A stretch of DNA of 64,000 nt, from positions 4,526,001-4,590,000 of the forward strand of contig NZ_CP113264.1 in assembly GCF_026642255.1 (NCBI RefSeq), written 5' to 3'. The first letter of the stretch is position 1; each line of letters starts with the position of its first letter. Shown piece after piece: positions 23,512-32,221 of this stretch. Origin of the DNA: Streptomonospora nanhaiensis (GTDB taxonomy: Bacteria; Actinomycetota; Actinomycetes; Streptosporangiales; Streptosporangiaceae). Under the pieces are notes generated by a model, which saw only the letters and a program-made list of their open reading frames with translations, made no database searches and was not told the origin of the DNA. A program made the position numbers and the translations under genes.

Positions 23512-24435
23512 TCAGGCCTCTGCCGCCGCCGGCTCGCGCCCGGTTCCCGCCGCGACGATCCCCCGCACGATCTCCTCCGGGACCTCGGCCGTGTCCAGGT
23601 CCCGGACCAGGCGGGTCCGACCGCCGCCGCCGGGCCTGAAGACGCTCGCCCCGGCGTCCTCCCCCTCCGTCTCGATCAGGACCGTGCCCGGCTCGGACAG
23701 TGTGAACAGCTCCGGTCTGACCATGCTCAGGACCGCCACCGGGTCGTGGGGCACGTTCCACTGCTCGTCCCAGAACTTCCACCACTGGTCGATGTCGGCG
23801 GCCAGCGCGCCGCCGAGCGCGCCCGCGGCCCCGAGTCGGCGCAGGTGCGGCTCCAGCACCTTCACCCTGCGCGTGACCTCCAGGCCGGTGACCACGGCGC
23901 GGATGCCCGAGGAGAAGACCCGGTGCGCGGCCAGGGCGTCGCTCCGGAAGTTGTGCTCGGTCCTCTCGACGTCGTCGAACGCGCCGCCCATCACCCACAG
24001 GGTGCGCACGTTCTCCGCGAAGCCGGGATCGGCCTCCAGCGCCAGGGCGATGTTGGTCAGCGGACCGATGGCGAGGACGTCGACCTCCCCGGGCCGCTCG
24101 GCCACCGTGCGGACCAGCCACTCGACGGCGGGCCCGTCCTCGTAGGCCTCCCCGTCCAGGCCCGTGTGCAGCGACCCCTCGTGCCCCGCCCACCACACCT
24201 CGCGGCCGGAGAGCGGCTTCCCCTCCCCGGCCCGCACGGGCAGGGCGAGCCCGGCCAGGGCCCCGTAGCGCCGGGCCAGCCGCGCGCGCAGCGCGGTGTC
24301 CCCGTACACCGTCGCGACCCCGAGCAGGTCCACCCCCGGCAGTCCGAGGAGCAGGGCGAGCGCCATGGCGTCGTCCACGTCCGTTCCGATGTCGGTGTCC
24401 AGGACGACGGCGCGGGCGGTAGGGGCGGCGGGCAT
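23512..24435 (-). CDS. nucleoside hydrolase, 307 aa
   Basis: Inosine/uridine-preferring nucleoside hydrolases cleave the N-glycosidic bond of ribonucleosides. The calcium-binding signature DTDIGTDVDDAMAL covers residues 13-26 with the aspartates D13, D15, D19, D21 and D22. Later motifs LAIGPLTNIALALEADP, WVMGGAFDD, EHNFRSDALAA and VPHDPVAVL are all present. ATG at 24435 is chosen since longer readings run into the permease. It is the last gene of a binding protein-permease-permease operon, so the imported compound is probably a nucleoside or nucleoside-like glycoside. Confidence 0.92.
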   Translation of the reverse strand: MPAAPTARAVVLDTDIGTDVDDAMALALLLGLPGVDLLGVATVYGDTALRARLARRYGALAGLALPVRAGEGKPLSGREVWWAGHEGSLHTGLDGEAYEDGPAVEWLVRTVAERPGEVDVLAIGPLTNIALALEADPGFAENVRTLWVMGGAFDDVERTEHNFRSDALAAHRVFSSGIRAVVTGLEVTRRVKVLEPHLRRLGAAGALGGALAADIDQWWKFWDEQWNVPHDPVAVLSMVRPELFTLSEPGTVLIETEGEDAGASVFRPGGGGRTRLVRDLDTAEVPEEIVRGIVAAGTGREPAAAEA

Positions 24436-24464
24436 GGAGGAGCCTTTCGTGTGGTTCGACGGGC

Positions 24465-25367
24465 TCACTTGAGCCCCGAGGTCGAGACGGACTGGATGAA
24501 GTACTTCTGGAGGGAGAGGATCACGACCAGCGGCACCAGGATCAGCACCACGGACCCGGCGAACATCAGGCCGTAGTCCACGCTGAACTGGCCCTGCATG
24601 TTGGCCAGGGCGACGGGGCCGACGACGTGCTCGGCGTCCGTCCCCATGAGCAGCGGCCACACGTAGGCCTGCCACTGGAACAGGAACAGCATCAGGCCCG
24701 CCCCCATGAGCGCGGGCCTGGACAGGGGCAGGTAGATCCGCCAGAACACGCCCCACCAGCTGAGGCCGTCCAGGCGGCCGGCCTCCACCAGTTCCTCCGG
24801 GACGGCGAGGAAGAAGTTGCGCAGCATGAAGATCGCCATGCCGTTGCCGAGGCCGGGCAGGATCAGCCCGGTGAAGGTGTTCTGGAGGTTCCAGTCGCGG
24901 AACAGGTCCGCGAGCGGGATGGCGATCGCGTCGAACGGGATCAGGAAGCTGACCACGATCACCGCGAACACCGCGCCCTGGCCGCGGAACCGCAGCGCGG
25001 AGAGCCCGAACGCGGCCGTGGCGCACAGCACCAGCCCCACCACGACCGTGACCGCGCTGATGAGCAGCGAGTTGAGGATGCCCCGGCCCAGGCCCGTCCC
25101 CACCAGGGCCGTGTAGTTGTCGAGGGCCGGTGTCAGGGTCAGGAAGGTCTCCCAGCCGACCGGCGACAGGAAGCGGAACGTGTCGGCGCTCGGCCTGAGG
25201 GAGTTGGTGAGCACCCAGAGCAGCGGGACCACGAAGACGAGTCCCACCACGGCGCCCGTGGCGGTGATCAGGGCCCTCCGTGTGCGGGGGCGCCGCCGTG
25301 TCCGCCCTGCGGGGCGGTCCGCCCGGGCGGCCGGCGCCCCGGGGCCGGAGGAGGTGTTCGTCGGCAT
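24465..25367 (-). CDS. ABC carbohydrate-type permease, MalG/LacG-like, 300 aa
   Basis: Six membrane helices after a basic Pro/Arg-rich N-terminus, with the EAA loop at EELVEAGRLDGLSWWGVFWR (contacts the ATPase) and C-terminal SLQKYFIQSVSTSGLK, the usual end of MalG-type subunits. It lies three bases after the MalF-type permease gene. Carbohydrate ABC importers of this class (CUT1) use two such permeases; the operon has no ATPase, so a shared one such as MsiK is required. Confidence 0.92.
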   Translation of the reverse strand: MPTNTSSGPGAPAARADRPAGRTRRRPRTRRALITATGAVVGLVFVVPLLWVLTNSLRPSADTFRFLSPVGWETFLTLTPALDNYTALVGTGLGRGILNSLLISAVTVVVGLVLCATAAFGLSALRFRGQGAVFAVIVVSFLIPFDAIAIPLADLFRDWNLQNTFTGLILPGLGNGMAIFMLRNFFLAVPEELVEAGRLDGLSWWGVFWRIYLPLSRPALMGAGLMLFLFQWQAYVWPLLMGTDAEHVVGPVALANMQGQFSVDYGLMFAGSVVLILVPLVVILSLQKYFIQSVSTSGLK

Positions 25368-25370
25368 CGC

Positions 25371-26315
25371 TCAGTCCTCACTTCGCAGCATGCGGAACTG
25401 GACGGCGACGATCACGAGGGTGATCACCACCAGCACGACCACCTCCGCCTGGGCGCGCCCCATGTCGCCGAGCGAGTAGGCGCGGGAGTAGATGTCGTAC
25501 ATGAGGAGGTTCGTGGACCCCTCCGGCCCGCCCCCGGTGAGGATCTGCACGGGCGCGAAGACCAGCAGGTTGGAGACGGTGGCCGCGACCAGGACGAACG
25601 AGAGCGGCCTGCGCAGCATCGGCAGGGTGACGTTGAGGAACGCGCGCACCGGCGACGCCCCGTCCAGCTCCGCCGCCTCGTAGAGTTCGGCCGGGATGTC
25701 GTTGATCCCCGCGATGAGGAACAGCATCCAGTAGCCGACGCCGATCCACGACAGCAGGACGATGATCGAGGCCAGCGCCTGGTCGGGTGAGGTCAGGAAC
25801 CCCTGAGGGGGCAGTCCGACCACCGCCAGCAGGGCGTTGGCGAGCCCGCCCTCGGGACGGAAGATCACGCTCCAGACCACGGCGGAGACCGCGGGCGGGG
25901 TGGCGATCGGCAGGATCACCAGCGCACGCCACACCTTGGAGCCGGCCATGCGGCGGCGCGTGTACAGCACCGCCAGCGCGACGGAGACCGCCACCTGCAG
26001 CGGGTTCACCACCAGGGTGAAGAGCAGGGTCACCGCCACCGCGCCGCGGAAGTCGGCGTTGGCGAACAGGTCGAGGTAGTTGCCGAGTCCGACGAAGCTC
26101 CTGCCGGACAGCAGGGACGTGTGGTGCAGGCTCTCCCAGAGGGCCGTCGCGCCGGGCAGCAGCCGCAGGAGGGTGAGCGCCACCAGCGAGGGCAGCAGGA
26201 ACGCGAGCGCGACCGCCGCGGTCCCGCGCCACCACGGGCGCCGGTAGTGGCCGGGCCGGGGGCGGGCGCTCACGGCCCGCCCGCCGTCCCCGGCCCGTGT
26301 GGAGGGACCGCTCAT
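25371..26315 (-). CDS. ABC carbohydrate-type permease, MalF/LacF-like, 314 aa
   Basis: Six helices with a periplasmic-side SLLSGRSFVGLGNYLDLF near the start, the EAA loop PAELYEAAELDGASPVRAFL, and NLLMYDIYSRAYSLGDMGRA near the end, all typical of CUT1 first permeases. ATG at 26315 overlaps the binding-protein stop by four bases (ATGA). A Pro/Arg-rich N-terminal tail of about 25 residues precedes the first helix. Confidence 0.92.
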   Translation of the reverse strand: MSGPSTRAGDGGRAVSARPRPGHYRRPWWRGTAAVALAFLLPSLVALTLLRLLPGATALWESLHHTSLLSGRSFVGLGNYLDLFANADFRGAVAVTLLFTLVVNPLQVAVSVALAVLYTRRRMAGSKVWRALVILPIATPPAVSAVVWSVIFRPEGGLANALLAVVGLPPQGFLTSPDQALASIIVLLSWIGVGYWMLFLIAGINDIPAELYEAAELDGASPVRAFLNVTLPMLRRPLSFVLVAATVSNLLVFAPVQILTGGGPEGSTNLLMYDIYSRAYSLGDMGRAQAEVVVLVVITLVIVAVQFRMLRSED

Positions 26316-27595
26316 CGCAGCGGGGCCCAGGCGTCTTCGAGCTGCTCCCCGGCCTGTTCCAGCCGGGACGCGGCGTCGGAGCCGTTGCGGATGTCCGCGA
26401 AGGCCGTGTTCATGACCTCCTCGAACTGGGCGTAGCCGACCGTGACGGGCCGCACCACCCCGGTGTTGGCCACCTCGTGGGAGATGAGGTCGGCGGCTCC
26501 GGCGCTCCGGTCGCCCGCCAGGGCGTCCATGCGCGGCAGGTACTCCTCGGCGGCCTCGGTGTTGGCCGGGATGATCGTCTGGCGCTCGGTGCTGGCGAGG
26601 TTGCCGGCGGGGTCCAGCGCCGCGTACTCCAGGAACAGGCGTGCGGCGTCCTTGGCCTGCGAGGCGGGGTTGACGCCCCAGGACCACGACCCGGAGGGGG
26701 TGACCTCCTCGCCGCCCTCGAAGTAGGGCATCGGCGCGACCGTCCAGTCCACGTCGGAGTCGGCGAACTCCCCCAGGTCCCAGGGGCCGCCGACGAAGAA
26801 GGCGACGTCCCCGCCGGAGAAGAGGGGGCTGGTCTCGAAGGTGCCGACGCCCCGCGGGGAGAGCCCGTCCTCGAAGGTCGCGCCGAACCACTCCATGGCC
26901 TCGACCCACTCGGCGTTGGCGACGTCCTGGTCGAGCATGTCCTCGCCGACGACCCCGCTCCCGCCGCCCTTGGACTCCATGAGCGGCTGGAGCTGGTAGT
27001 AGAAGTCGGTCTGCTCCAGGAGCAGGCCCCACTCGGTGCCGGCCTCCTGGGCCGCCTCGGCAGCCTCCGCGGTCTGCTCCCACGTCCAGCGCTCGGAGGG
27101 GTCGGTGCCCGGTCCCTCGATGTCGGCGGCGGCGAGGGCGTCCTGGTTGACGAACATCAGCTGCGTGGAGTTCCACACGGGCAGGGCCCAGAGCTTGTCC
27201 TGGTGGATCCCGGTGGAGTACTGGCCCTCCGTGGTGGCCTCGCGGGCGCGGTCCTCCAGGTCGGAGAGGTCTTCCAGGAGCCCCTGGGCGGCCATCCACG
27301 GCACGCGGGGCTGGTCGACCGCGTAGACGTCGATGGACTCGTCGCCCGCGGAGAGCCGCTGCTGGACCGTGCTGTTGTACTGGTCGAAGGGCACCTGGGT
27401 GTACTCGACGGTGTAGCCCTCGTGGGATGCCTCGAAGGCCTCGATGAGGGGCTCGAAGAAGGCCGGGTCCTCCGGGCCGAGGAACTGGATCGTCCCGTCC
27501 CCGCCCCCGTCACCGGAGCCCGGGGAGCAGGCCGCGATCAGTGCCAGGGATGCCGCTCCGGCGACGGACGCCAGGACTCTCTGTCGTTTTCTCAT
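26312..27595 (-). CDS. ABC extracellular solute-binding lipoprotein, 427 aa
   Basis: The lipoprotein signal peptide (MRKRQRVLASVAGAASLALI) ends in the lipobox IAAC with C23, then a short Gly/Ser/Asp linker. The mature part is a family 1 sugar-binding protein: DQYNSTVQQRLSAGDESIDV, WTWEQTAEAAEAAQEAG, VAFFVGGPWDLGEFA, and NGSDAASRLEQAGEQLEDAW near the end. ATG at 27595 has GAAAGG upstream; a longer reading to 27631 gives no signal sequence advantage. It starts the operon and is divergent from a LacI-family gene. Confidence 0.92.
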   Translation of the reverse strand: MRKRQRVLASVAGAASLALIAACSPGSGDGGGDGTIQFLGPEDPAFFEPLIEAFEASHEGYTVEYTQVPFDQYNSTVQQRLSAGDESIDVYAVDQPRVPWMAAQGLLEDLSDLEDRAREATTEGQYSTGIHQDKLWALPVWNSTQLMFVNQDALAAADIEGPGTDPSERWTWEQTAEAAEAAQEAGTEWGLLLEQTDFYYQLQPLMESKGGGSGVVGEDMLDQDVANAEWVEAMEWFGATFEDGLSPRGVGTFETSPLFSGGDVAFFVGGPWDLGEFADSDVDWTVAPMPYFEGGEEVTPSGSWSWGVNPASQAKDAARLFLEYAALDPAGNLASTERQTIIPANTEAAEEYLPRMDALAGDRSAGAADLISHEVANTGVVRPVTVGYAQFEEVMNTAFADIRNGSDAASRLEQAGEQLEDAWAPLR

Positions 27596-27680
27596 GGACG
27601 GTGACCTTTCGAGGCGGGTTCCGGCTCGCACGGCACTGCTGGGTCGCGGAGGCCTTCACCGGGAAGTCAGCGATCTATGC

Positions 27681-27694
27681 GCTTAGATATAAGC
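27681..27694. promoter_or_regulatory. candidate LacI-family operator
   Basis: GCTTA-GATA-TAAGC is an inverted repeat in an AT-rich patch (27676-27720) between the binding-protein gene and the LacI regulator. LacI-type operators are short palindromes in this place; the AT-rich bases next to it would suit the leftward promoter. The symmetry lacks the usual central CG, so the exact operator is uncertain. Confidence 0.5.
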
Positions 27695-27834
27695 TAGCAA
27701 ACCTCATGTGAACGGTAAATGACAAGGTCGGGGGCCCGATTCGTGACCCGGCGCCCTCCGGGCGCCCCCGCACCCGGGCCGCCCGCGGGGACGGCTACCC
27801 TCACGCTAGGGAGAACGGAAGGGACTGGTGCCGC

Positions 27835-28836
27835 ATGGCGACAGCACGGGACGTCGCGCGACGGGCGGGTACCTCCACCGCCGTGGTCTCCTACGTGTTC
27901 AACGACGGACCGCGCGGGGTGGCCCCGGCGACCCGGCAGAAGGTCCTCGACGCGGCGGCCGAGCTCGGCTACCGGCCGAACGCGCTGGCGCGCTCCCTCT
28001 CCAGCGGCCGGACGCACTCGATCGGGCTGATCGTGCCCGACATCTGCAACCCCTACTTCGCGGAACTGGCCCGCGCCATCGAGGACGCCGCGGGGGTCCG
28101 GGGCAACCTGCTGCTCATCGCCGACTCCGCGCTCTCGGCGGAGCAGGAGCGCCGCCACACCCGCTCGCTCGTCGAGCGCCAGGTCGACTCGGTCGTGCTG
28201 GTCTCGGTGTGCGACGAACCCGACCTCGGCGAGTTCTTCGAGGCCGGCATCCCCGTCGTCGCGCTGCACCCGATCTCGGACCGCGAGCGCGCCTCGTCGA
28301 TCACCATCGACTACGAGGCCGCCGCCCAGCGGGCCACCGAGCACCTCCTGGCGCACGGCTACGGGAGCATCGTGCTGCTCAACGGCCCGGTCGAGTCCAC
28401 CGGGGCGCGGCAGCACCGGGCGGGCTTCGACAGGGCGGTCGCGGGCGCGGAGGGCGTGCGCGCGTGGACGATCCGCTCGGAGATCTCACGGCACGACGCC
28501 GCGGAGTCCGCCTACACGCTGCTGAGCGGGACGGACCGGCCGCGTGCCGTCTACTGCACCACCGACGAGCAGGCGTTCGGCGTCCTGTACGCGGCCCACC
28601 GGGCGGGACTGACGGTCCCCGACGACCTGGCCGTCGTGGGGTTCGACGGCACCCGCAACTGCCTGGTGTCGATCCCCGCCCTGACCACGGTGCAGCAACC
28701 CACGGAGGCCATGGCGCGGCGCGTGGTGGAGATCCTCGCGGGCCGCACCGTGAACGACGACCCCGTGCACGAGGTCCTGGGCTTCGAGTTCGTCGCACGC
28801 GCCTCCAGCGGCGGGCCGGCTCCCGGATCAGCGTGA
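27835..28836 (+). CDS. LacI-family transcriptional repressor, 333 aa
   Basis: Helix-turn-helix ARDVARRAGTSTAVVSYVFN at residues 4-23 with hinge helix PNALARSLSSGRT, then a periplasmic-binding-protein-like sensor domain (IGLIVPDICNPYFAELARAI, VVGFDGTRNCLVSIPALTTV). ATG at 27835 is the family start. It is divergent from the import operon and likely represses it until its ligand, perhaps the nucleoside or its sugar, is bound. A terminator follows. Confidence 0.93.
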   Translation: MATARDVARRAGTSTAVVSYVFNDGPRGVAPATRQKVLDAAAELGYRPNALARSLSSGRTHSIGLIVPDICNPYFAELARAIEDAAGVRGNLLLIADSALSAEQERRHTRSLVERQVDSVVLVSVCDEPDLGEFFEAGIPVVALHPISDRERASSITIDYEAAAQRATEHLLAHGYGSIVLLNGPVESTGARQHRAGFDRAVAGAEGVRAWTIRSEISRHDAAESAYTLLSGTDRPRAVYCTTDEQAFGVLYAAHRAGLTVPDDLAVVGFDGTRNCLVSIPALTTVQQPTEAMARRVVEILAGRTVNDDPVHEVLGFEFVARASSGGPAPGSA

Positions 28837-28871
28837 GCCGCGCCCCGCGCGCCGCCCGGGGTTCCCGTGGC

Positions 28872-28906
28872 GGACGCCCGCCCGCTCGGTGAGCGGACGG
28901 GCGTCC
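28872..28906. terminator. terminator between LacI and cellulase genes
   Basis: 16-base arms (28872-28887 and 28891-28906) pair with one mismatch and a three-base loop, followed by TGTT. It lies between convergent genes. Confidence 0.8.
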
Positions 28907-28949
28907 TGTTCAGTTATCCCCCTCGGCACCTCGGAGGGGCGGGGAGGCG

Positions 28950-30704
28950 TCAGTTCAGCGGCGGGTAGGCGTTGTCCAGCAGCTCCTGGAACTGGGCCGA
29001 GAACCAGTGGCCCGAGATCGGGGCGTCGGCCAGCGCGCCGCTCATGTTGTACCCGTTGCGGGGGTTGCCCTCATAGGTCGGGTCGCACATGCGGTCGAAG
29101 CCCTTGCCCTCGGGGTTGGGGATGAACTCGCTGGAGCCGTCGGACTCGCCCGGGGGCTTCATCCACACATAGGCGTCGATGCCCGGCTCGGGGGAGGCCT
29201 GCGGGCGCTCGCCCAGCCCCGCGCCCGACTGGTTGCACCAGTTGCCCGACTGGATCCGCCGGTCGTAGCGGCCCCCGTCCACGTAGGCGTCCACACTGGT
29301 CTCGGGGCCGGGGCCCGTGGGGCGGTCCGGTCCGCCCCAGCCGTTGCGGGAGGTGTCGATCAGCATCCCGATGTCGGAGGCGAACCCCTGCGAGACCAGC
29401 TCCTCGCGCAGCGCCTGGGAGAAGGACAGCTCGTCGGTGAACTGGTTCCAGTCCACCCACTGCGACTGGCGCACCGGCGTTCCGGCCACCGTCTGGCCGA
29501 TCGAGAAGTTGTCCTCGACCAGCGCCGAGTAGTTGGCCGTGTTCGCGATGAACCCGTGCACGTCGTCCGGCGAAGCGCCGGCGGTGTTGGCCGCCTCGTA
29601 GAACAGCGCCGCCGAGGCCGAGAAGTTGTCGGCCCAGCCGATCCACCCGTGGTGGCCCGCGTCCACGTAGTTGTAGACGTTGTCGATCGCGCCCAGCTGC
29701 GCCAGGGCGTAGCCCACGCCCTCCACGTAGTTGCCGTTGGCCAGCATCTCGTCGCACTCGGGCGTGGCCGTCTCGCGCGGGGACACGTTCGTGACCAGGT
29801 TGGGCAGCGAGTCGATCTCCACCGTCGTCACGATCCGCAGGTCCGCGTAGGCCGGGTCGGCCAGGATCTCCGCGATCGGGTCGATGTACTCGTGCTTGTA
29901 GCGGTCGATCTCGTCCGGTCCCAGCTCGCCGTTGGAGGCCAGCGCCGCGCAGTCGCGGCCGGGCAGGTTGTAGATCACCACCTGGAAGACCATCGGCTCG
30001 CCCGCGGCCTGGGCCACCGCCTCGTCCAGGTGCTCGCGCAGGCCCATCGACCCGGTGGTGGGGCTGTCGTTGCCCTCGATCGCGCTGATCTGGTCCAGCC
30101 ACACACCCGTGGGCTGGTCGGAGATCGCGTCCCCGCCGGGCTCGGCGGCGGCGTTGGCCGACCAGATCGGGTTCACGTACACATCCGCGCCCTCATACGG
30201 ATTGTCCACGCGGTCCCCCGGTTCCGGGTCGGGGTCCGGGTCCGGGTCGGGTCCGGGACCGGGGTCGACCGATCCGTCGCACACCACGCCGTTGAGGGTG
30301 AACTCCGACGGTGCGGCGTTGCTCCCGGAGTAGGAGGCGTTGAACCCGAAGGAGACGGTCCCGTTCGTGGAGATCGACGAGTTGTGACCGGCGGCGGTCA
30401 CCGACACGTCCTGCCCCGACTGGGTGTGCGTACCGTTCCACAGGTTCGTGACCTGCTGGTTCCCGGGGAAGGACCAGTCGAGGGTCCAGCCGTTGAGGGC
30501 GGTTCCCAGGTTGGTGATCTCGACGCTCGCGGTGAAACCGGAGCCCCAGTCGTTGACCTGGTAGTCCACCTCGCAGCCCGGGGCGGCGCTCGCGGGCGTG
30601 GTGGGAAGGAGTGCCAAGGTGGTGCCGAGTACGAGGGCCGAGGCCGCGGCGAGGCCTCGTCGTGTCCGCGAGCGTGTGCTCGCGCCACGGTGGATCCTGC
30701 TCAT
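28950..30704 (-). CDS. secreted GH6 cellulase with N-terminal CBM2, 584 aa
   Basis: Signal peptide with a twin basic start (RSRTRRGLAAASALVLGTT) cleaved near ASA-APG at about residue 41. A CBM2 module follows (about 44-143, GCEVDYQVNDWGSGFTASVE, one Cys at each end and conserved Trp), then an Asp/Pro/Gly linker and a GH6 domain to the end. GH6 signatures are VIYNLPGRDCAALASNGEL and VTTVEIDSLPN (the acid Asp), plus DAYVWMKPPGESDG. The catalytic part of about 415 residues is the long form, as in exo-acting Cel6B-type cellobiohydrolases. The second signature has Ile where Pro is usual (EIDS versus EPDS). CebR-type boxes upstream suggest induction by cellobiose. Confidence 0.93.
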   Translation of the reverse strand: MSRIHRGASTRSRTRRGLAAASALVLGTTLALLPTTPASAAPGCEVDYQVNDWGSGFTASVEITNLGTALNGWTLDWSFPGNQQVTNLWNGTHTQSGQDVSVTAAGHNSSISTNGTVSFGFNASYSGSNAAPSEFTLNGVVCDGSVDPGPGPDPDPDPDPEPGDRVDNPYEGADVYVNPIWSANAAAEPGGDAISDQPTGVWLDQISAIEGNDSPTTGSMGLREHLDEAVAQAAGEPMVFQVVIYNLPGRDCAALASNGELGPDEIDRYKHEYIDPIAEILADPAYADLRIVTTVEIDSLPNLVTNVSPRETATPECDEMLANGNYVEGVGYALAQLGAIDNVYNYVDAGHHGWIGWADNFSASAALFYEAANTAGASPDDVHGFIANTANYSALVEDNFSIGQTVAGTPVRQSQWVDWNQFTDELSFSQALREELVSQGFASDIGMLIDTSRNGWGGPDRPTGPGPETSVDAYVDGGRYDRRIQSGNWCNQSGAGLGERPQASPEPGIDAYVWMKPPGESDGSSEFIPNPEGKGFDRMCDPTYEGNPRNGYNMSGALADAPISGHWFSAQFQELLDNAYPPLN

Positions 30705-30866
30705 GTCGTCTTCTTCCTCATGGAGGGGGGTGACCAAAAGGAGCTTGCGGAGTGTCGACCGGGGGTGCGGGCGACGGTTGCGTGAGGTCCGCTCAGACGT
30801 GGACGGGGACGGAGGTGCGCGGGGCATGACGACCTCGTACTGGCAGGGGCGCGGTGCGCCAGGGGA

Positions 30867-30884
30867 TGTGGGAGCGCTCCCACA
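30867..30884. promoter_or_regulatory. CebR box 1 (perfect palindrome)
   Basis: TGTGGGAGCGCTCCCACA is an exact 18-base palindrome containing TGGGAGCGCTCCCA, the known operator of the cellobiose/cellotriose-responsive repressor CebR in Streptomyces and Thermobifida (CelR). It sits about 165 bases before the cellulase ATG. Confidence 0.93.
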
Positions 30885-31003
30885 CGGCAGGCGAAGAAAA
30901 CCCGACCACCATGGTGCGACGCCGGGCGAGGGGTGTGGGAGGAGGGGGATGTCGGGGGATGTCAGGGGGAGGGGGATGTCGAAAGAATGTGACCCAAGTC
31001 ATT

Positions 31004-31017
31004 TGGGAACGCTCCCA
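31004..31017. promoter_or_regulatory. CebR box 2 (one mismatch)
   Basis: TGGGAACGCTCCCA differs from the perfect CebR operator by one base and lies 122 bases further upstream. It could assist cooperative repression of the cellulase gene. Confidence 0.8.
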
Positions 31018-31126
31018 TGAGAGTAGCCAGCGGCCGACCTCCTGTAAACACCCCGTTGCGGGAATCCTTCGCGGAGGTTTCGCTCCGCGGCCCGTCGCCG
31101 CCCCGGGCCGGGGCGGCGACGGCCCC

Positions 31127-31912
31127 TCACACCTCGACCATCCGCCACGCCCCGGCGTCGGCAGGGGCGTCCGTGAAGGCGTAGCGGACCGTCTCACGGT
31201 CCAGCGCGACCAGCGTCACCGAGCCCGTCGCCCAGATCCGCCCCTGTCCCAGATCGGCCCGCGCGACCAGGCCCGACGGATCGCCCTGGCCGTCGGCGCC
31301 CACGGAACGGGGGGTCGCGCCGGCGGCCTCGGTGATGAGGCGCGGCCACTCGCCCCAGATCTCCTCGACCCCTTTCGCGGCGGCCAGGTCCGCCGGGTCG
31401 GGCCGGGTGGCCGCGAACGCCGGCGTGTGGCGCGCCGCCCTGGGGTCGTGCGGGTCCAGGCCGGTGTTCACCACGATGCTCACCCCCGCGGGCAGCGGCC
31501 TCGTGTCCATGCACCGCCCGTCCCAGCTGTGCAGGCCGACCCTGTGGGCGTCGGCGTCCAGGAGGTGGAAGGGCGCGTACCGGGTGGGGTCCTCCCCCTG
31601 GAGCGGGTCCCGCACCGGGTGCGCGAGGGCGCGCAGCGGCAGCTCCCCCCGGCTCGCCGGGTACACGCCCTCCCAGGGCATGCTCCCGTCCCAGGGCCAC
31701 CCGTTGAGCACGGCGCAGACGCGGGGGCGGGCGGGGTTCACCGCCAGCCAGGTTCCCCCCGCCGTGAGGTCGCGCCCGCCGACCAGCTCGGGCCGGTCGG
31801 GCCAGTGGCGCGCGGGCGGGTCCCAGGGCCGCAGGGACATCTCGTCCCGGAGCGCCGCGATGACGAGTGGTGTGTCGGCGCCGGGATCGAATCCGACGAT
31901 GACGGTGCACAT
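31127..31912 (-). CDS. NRDE (TANGO2-like) family protein, 261 aa
   Basis: The product starts MCTVIVGFDPGADTPLVIAALRDE, the conserved N-terminus of NRDE/TANGO2 proteins with an N-terminal Cys, and contains RDLTAGGTWLAVN and VCAVLNGWPW. These proteins have an Ntn-hydrolase-like fold; heme or lipid-related roles were proposed for eukaryotic relatives. ATG at 31912. It is a single gene downstream of the cellulase control region. Function in bacteria is not established. Confidence 0.82.
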   Translation of the reverse strand: MCTVIVGFDPGADTPLVIAALRDEMSLRPWDPPARHWPDRPELVGGRDLTAGGTWLAVNPARPRVCAVLNGWPWDGSMPWEGVYPASRGELPLRALAHPVRDPLQGEDPTRYAPFHLLDADAHRVGLHSWDGRCMDTRPLPAGVSIVVNTGLDPHDPRAARHTPAFAATRPDPADLAAAKGVEEIWGEWPRLITEAAGATPRSVGADGQGDPSGLVARADLGQGRIWATGSVTLVALDRETVRYAFTDAPADAGAWRMVEV

Positions 31913-32221
31913 GAGGACCTCTGCTGTCTCCCCGGAGGCACGGCCCGAGAGGCCCGACCGGAGGGTGGACGGAACTGTACCCGGACTCTACGTCCGCTCG
32001 GGGCCTGCCGGGGAGGGCGGGGCGGGCGCCGGACACGGCCGCCCCCCGGACGCCTGGTGGTGCGGGTACCACCCGGCATCGGGGGGGGCAGGACGCCCGC
32101 GAGTGGTCCGGGGGTCTTCTAGGCTGTGGATCTCCTTACTCTCCGGACGTCCGTGGCCGGTGCGCCCCCTCGCGTGTTCAGGGGCCCGTCCACCCGTCTC
32201 CCGTACCACCCAGGAGTGTGC

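Larger units (their letters stand above)
30705..31126. other. control region of the cellulase gene
   Basis: About 420 bases between two leftward genes. It contains both CebR-type boxes and several direct copies of GGGGGATGTC between 30945 and 30985. No gene is seen. Confidence 0.6.

Noticed and set aside
30854..32122. 422-codon plus-strand frame over the cellulase control region and NRDE gene
   Set aside because: Antisense to the NRDE protein and through the CebR boxes; composition typical of a shadow frame.
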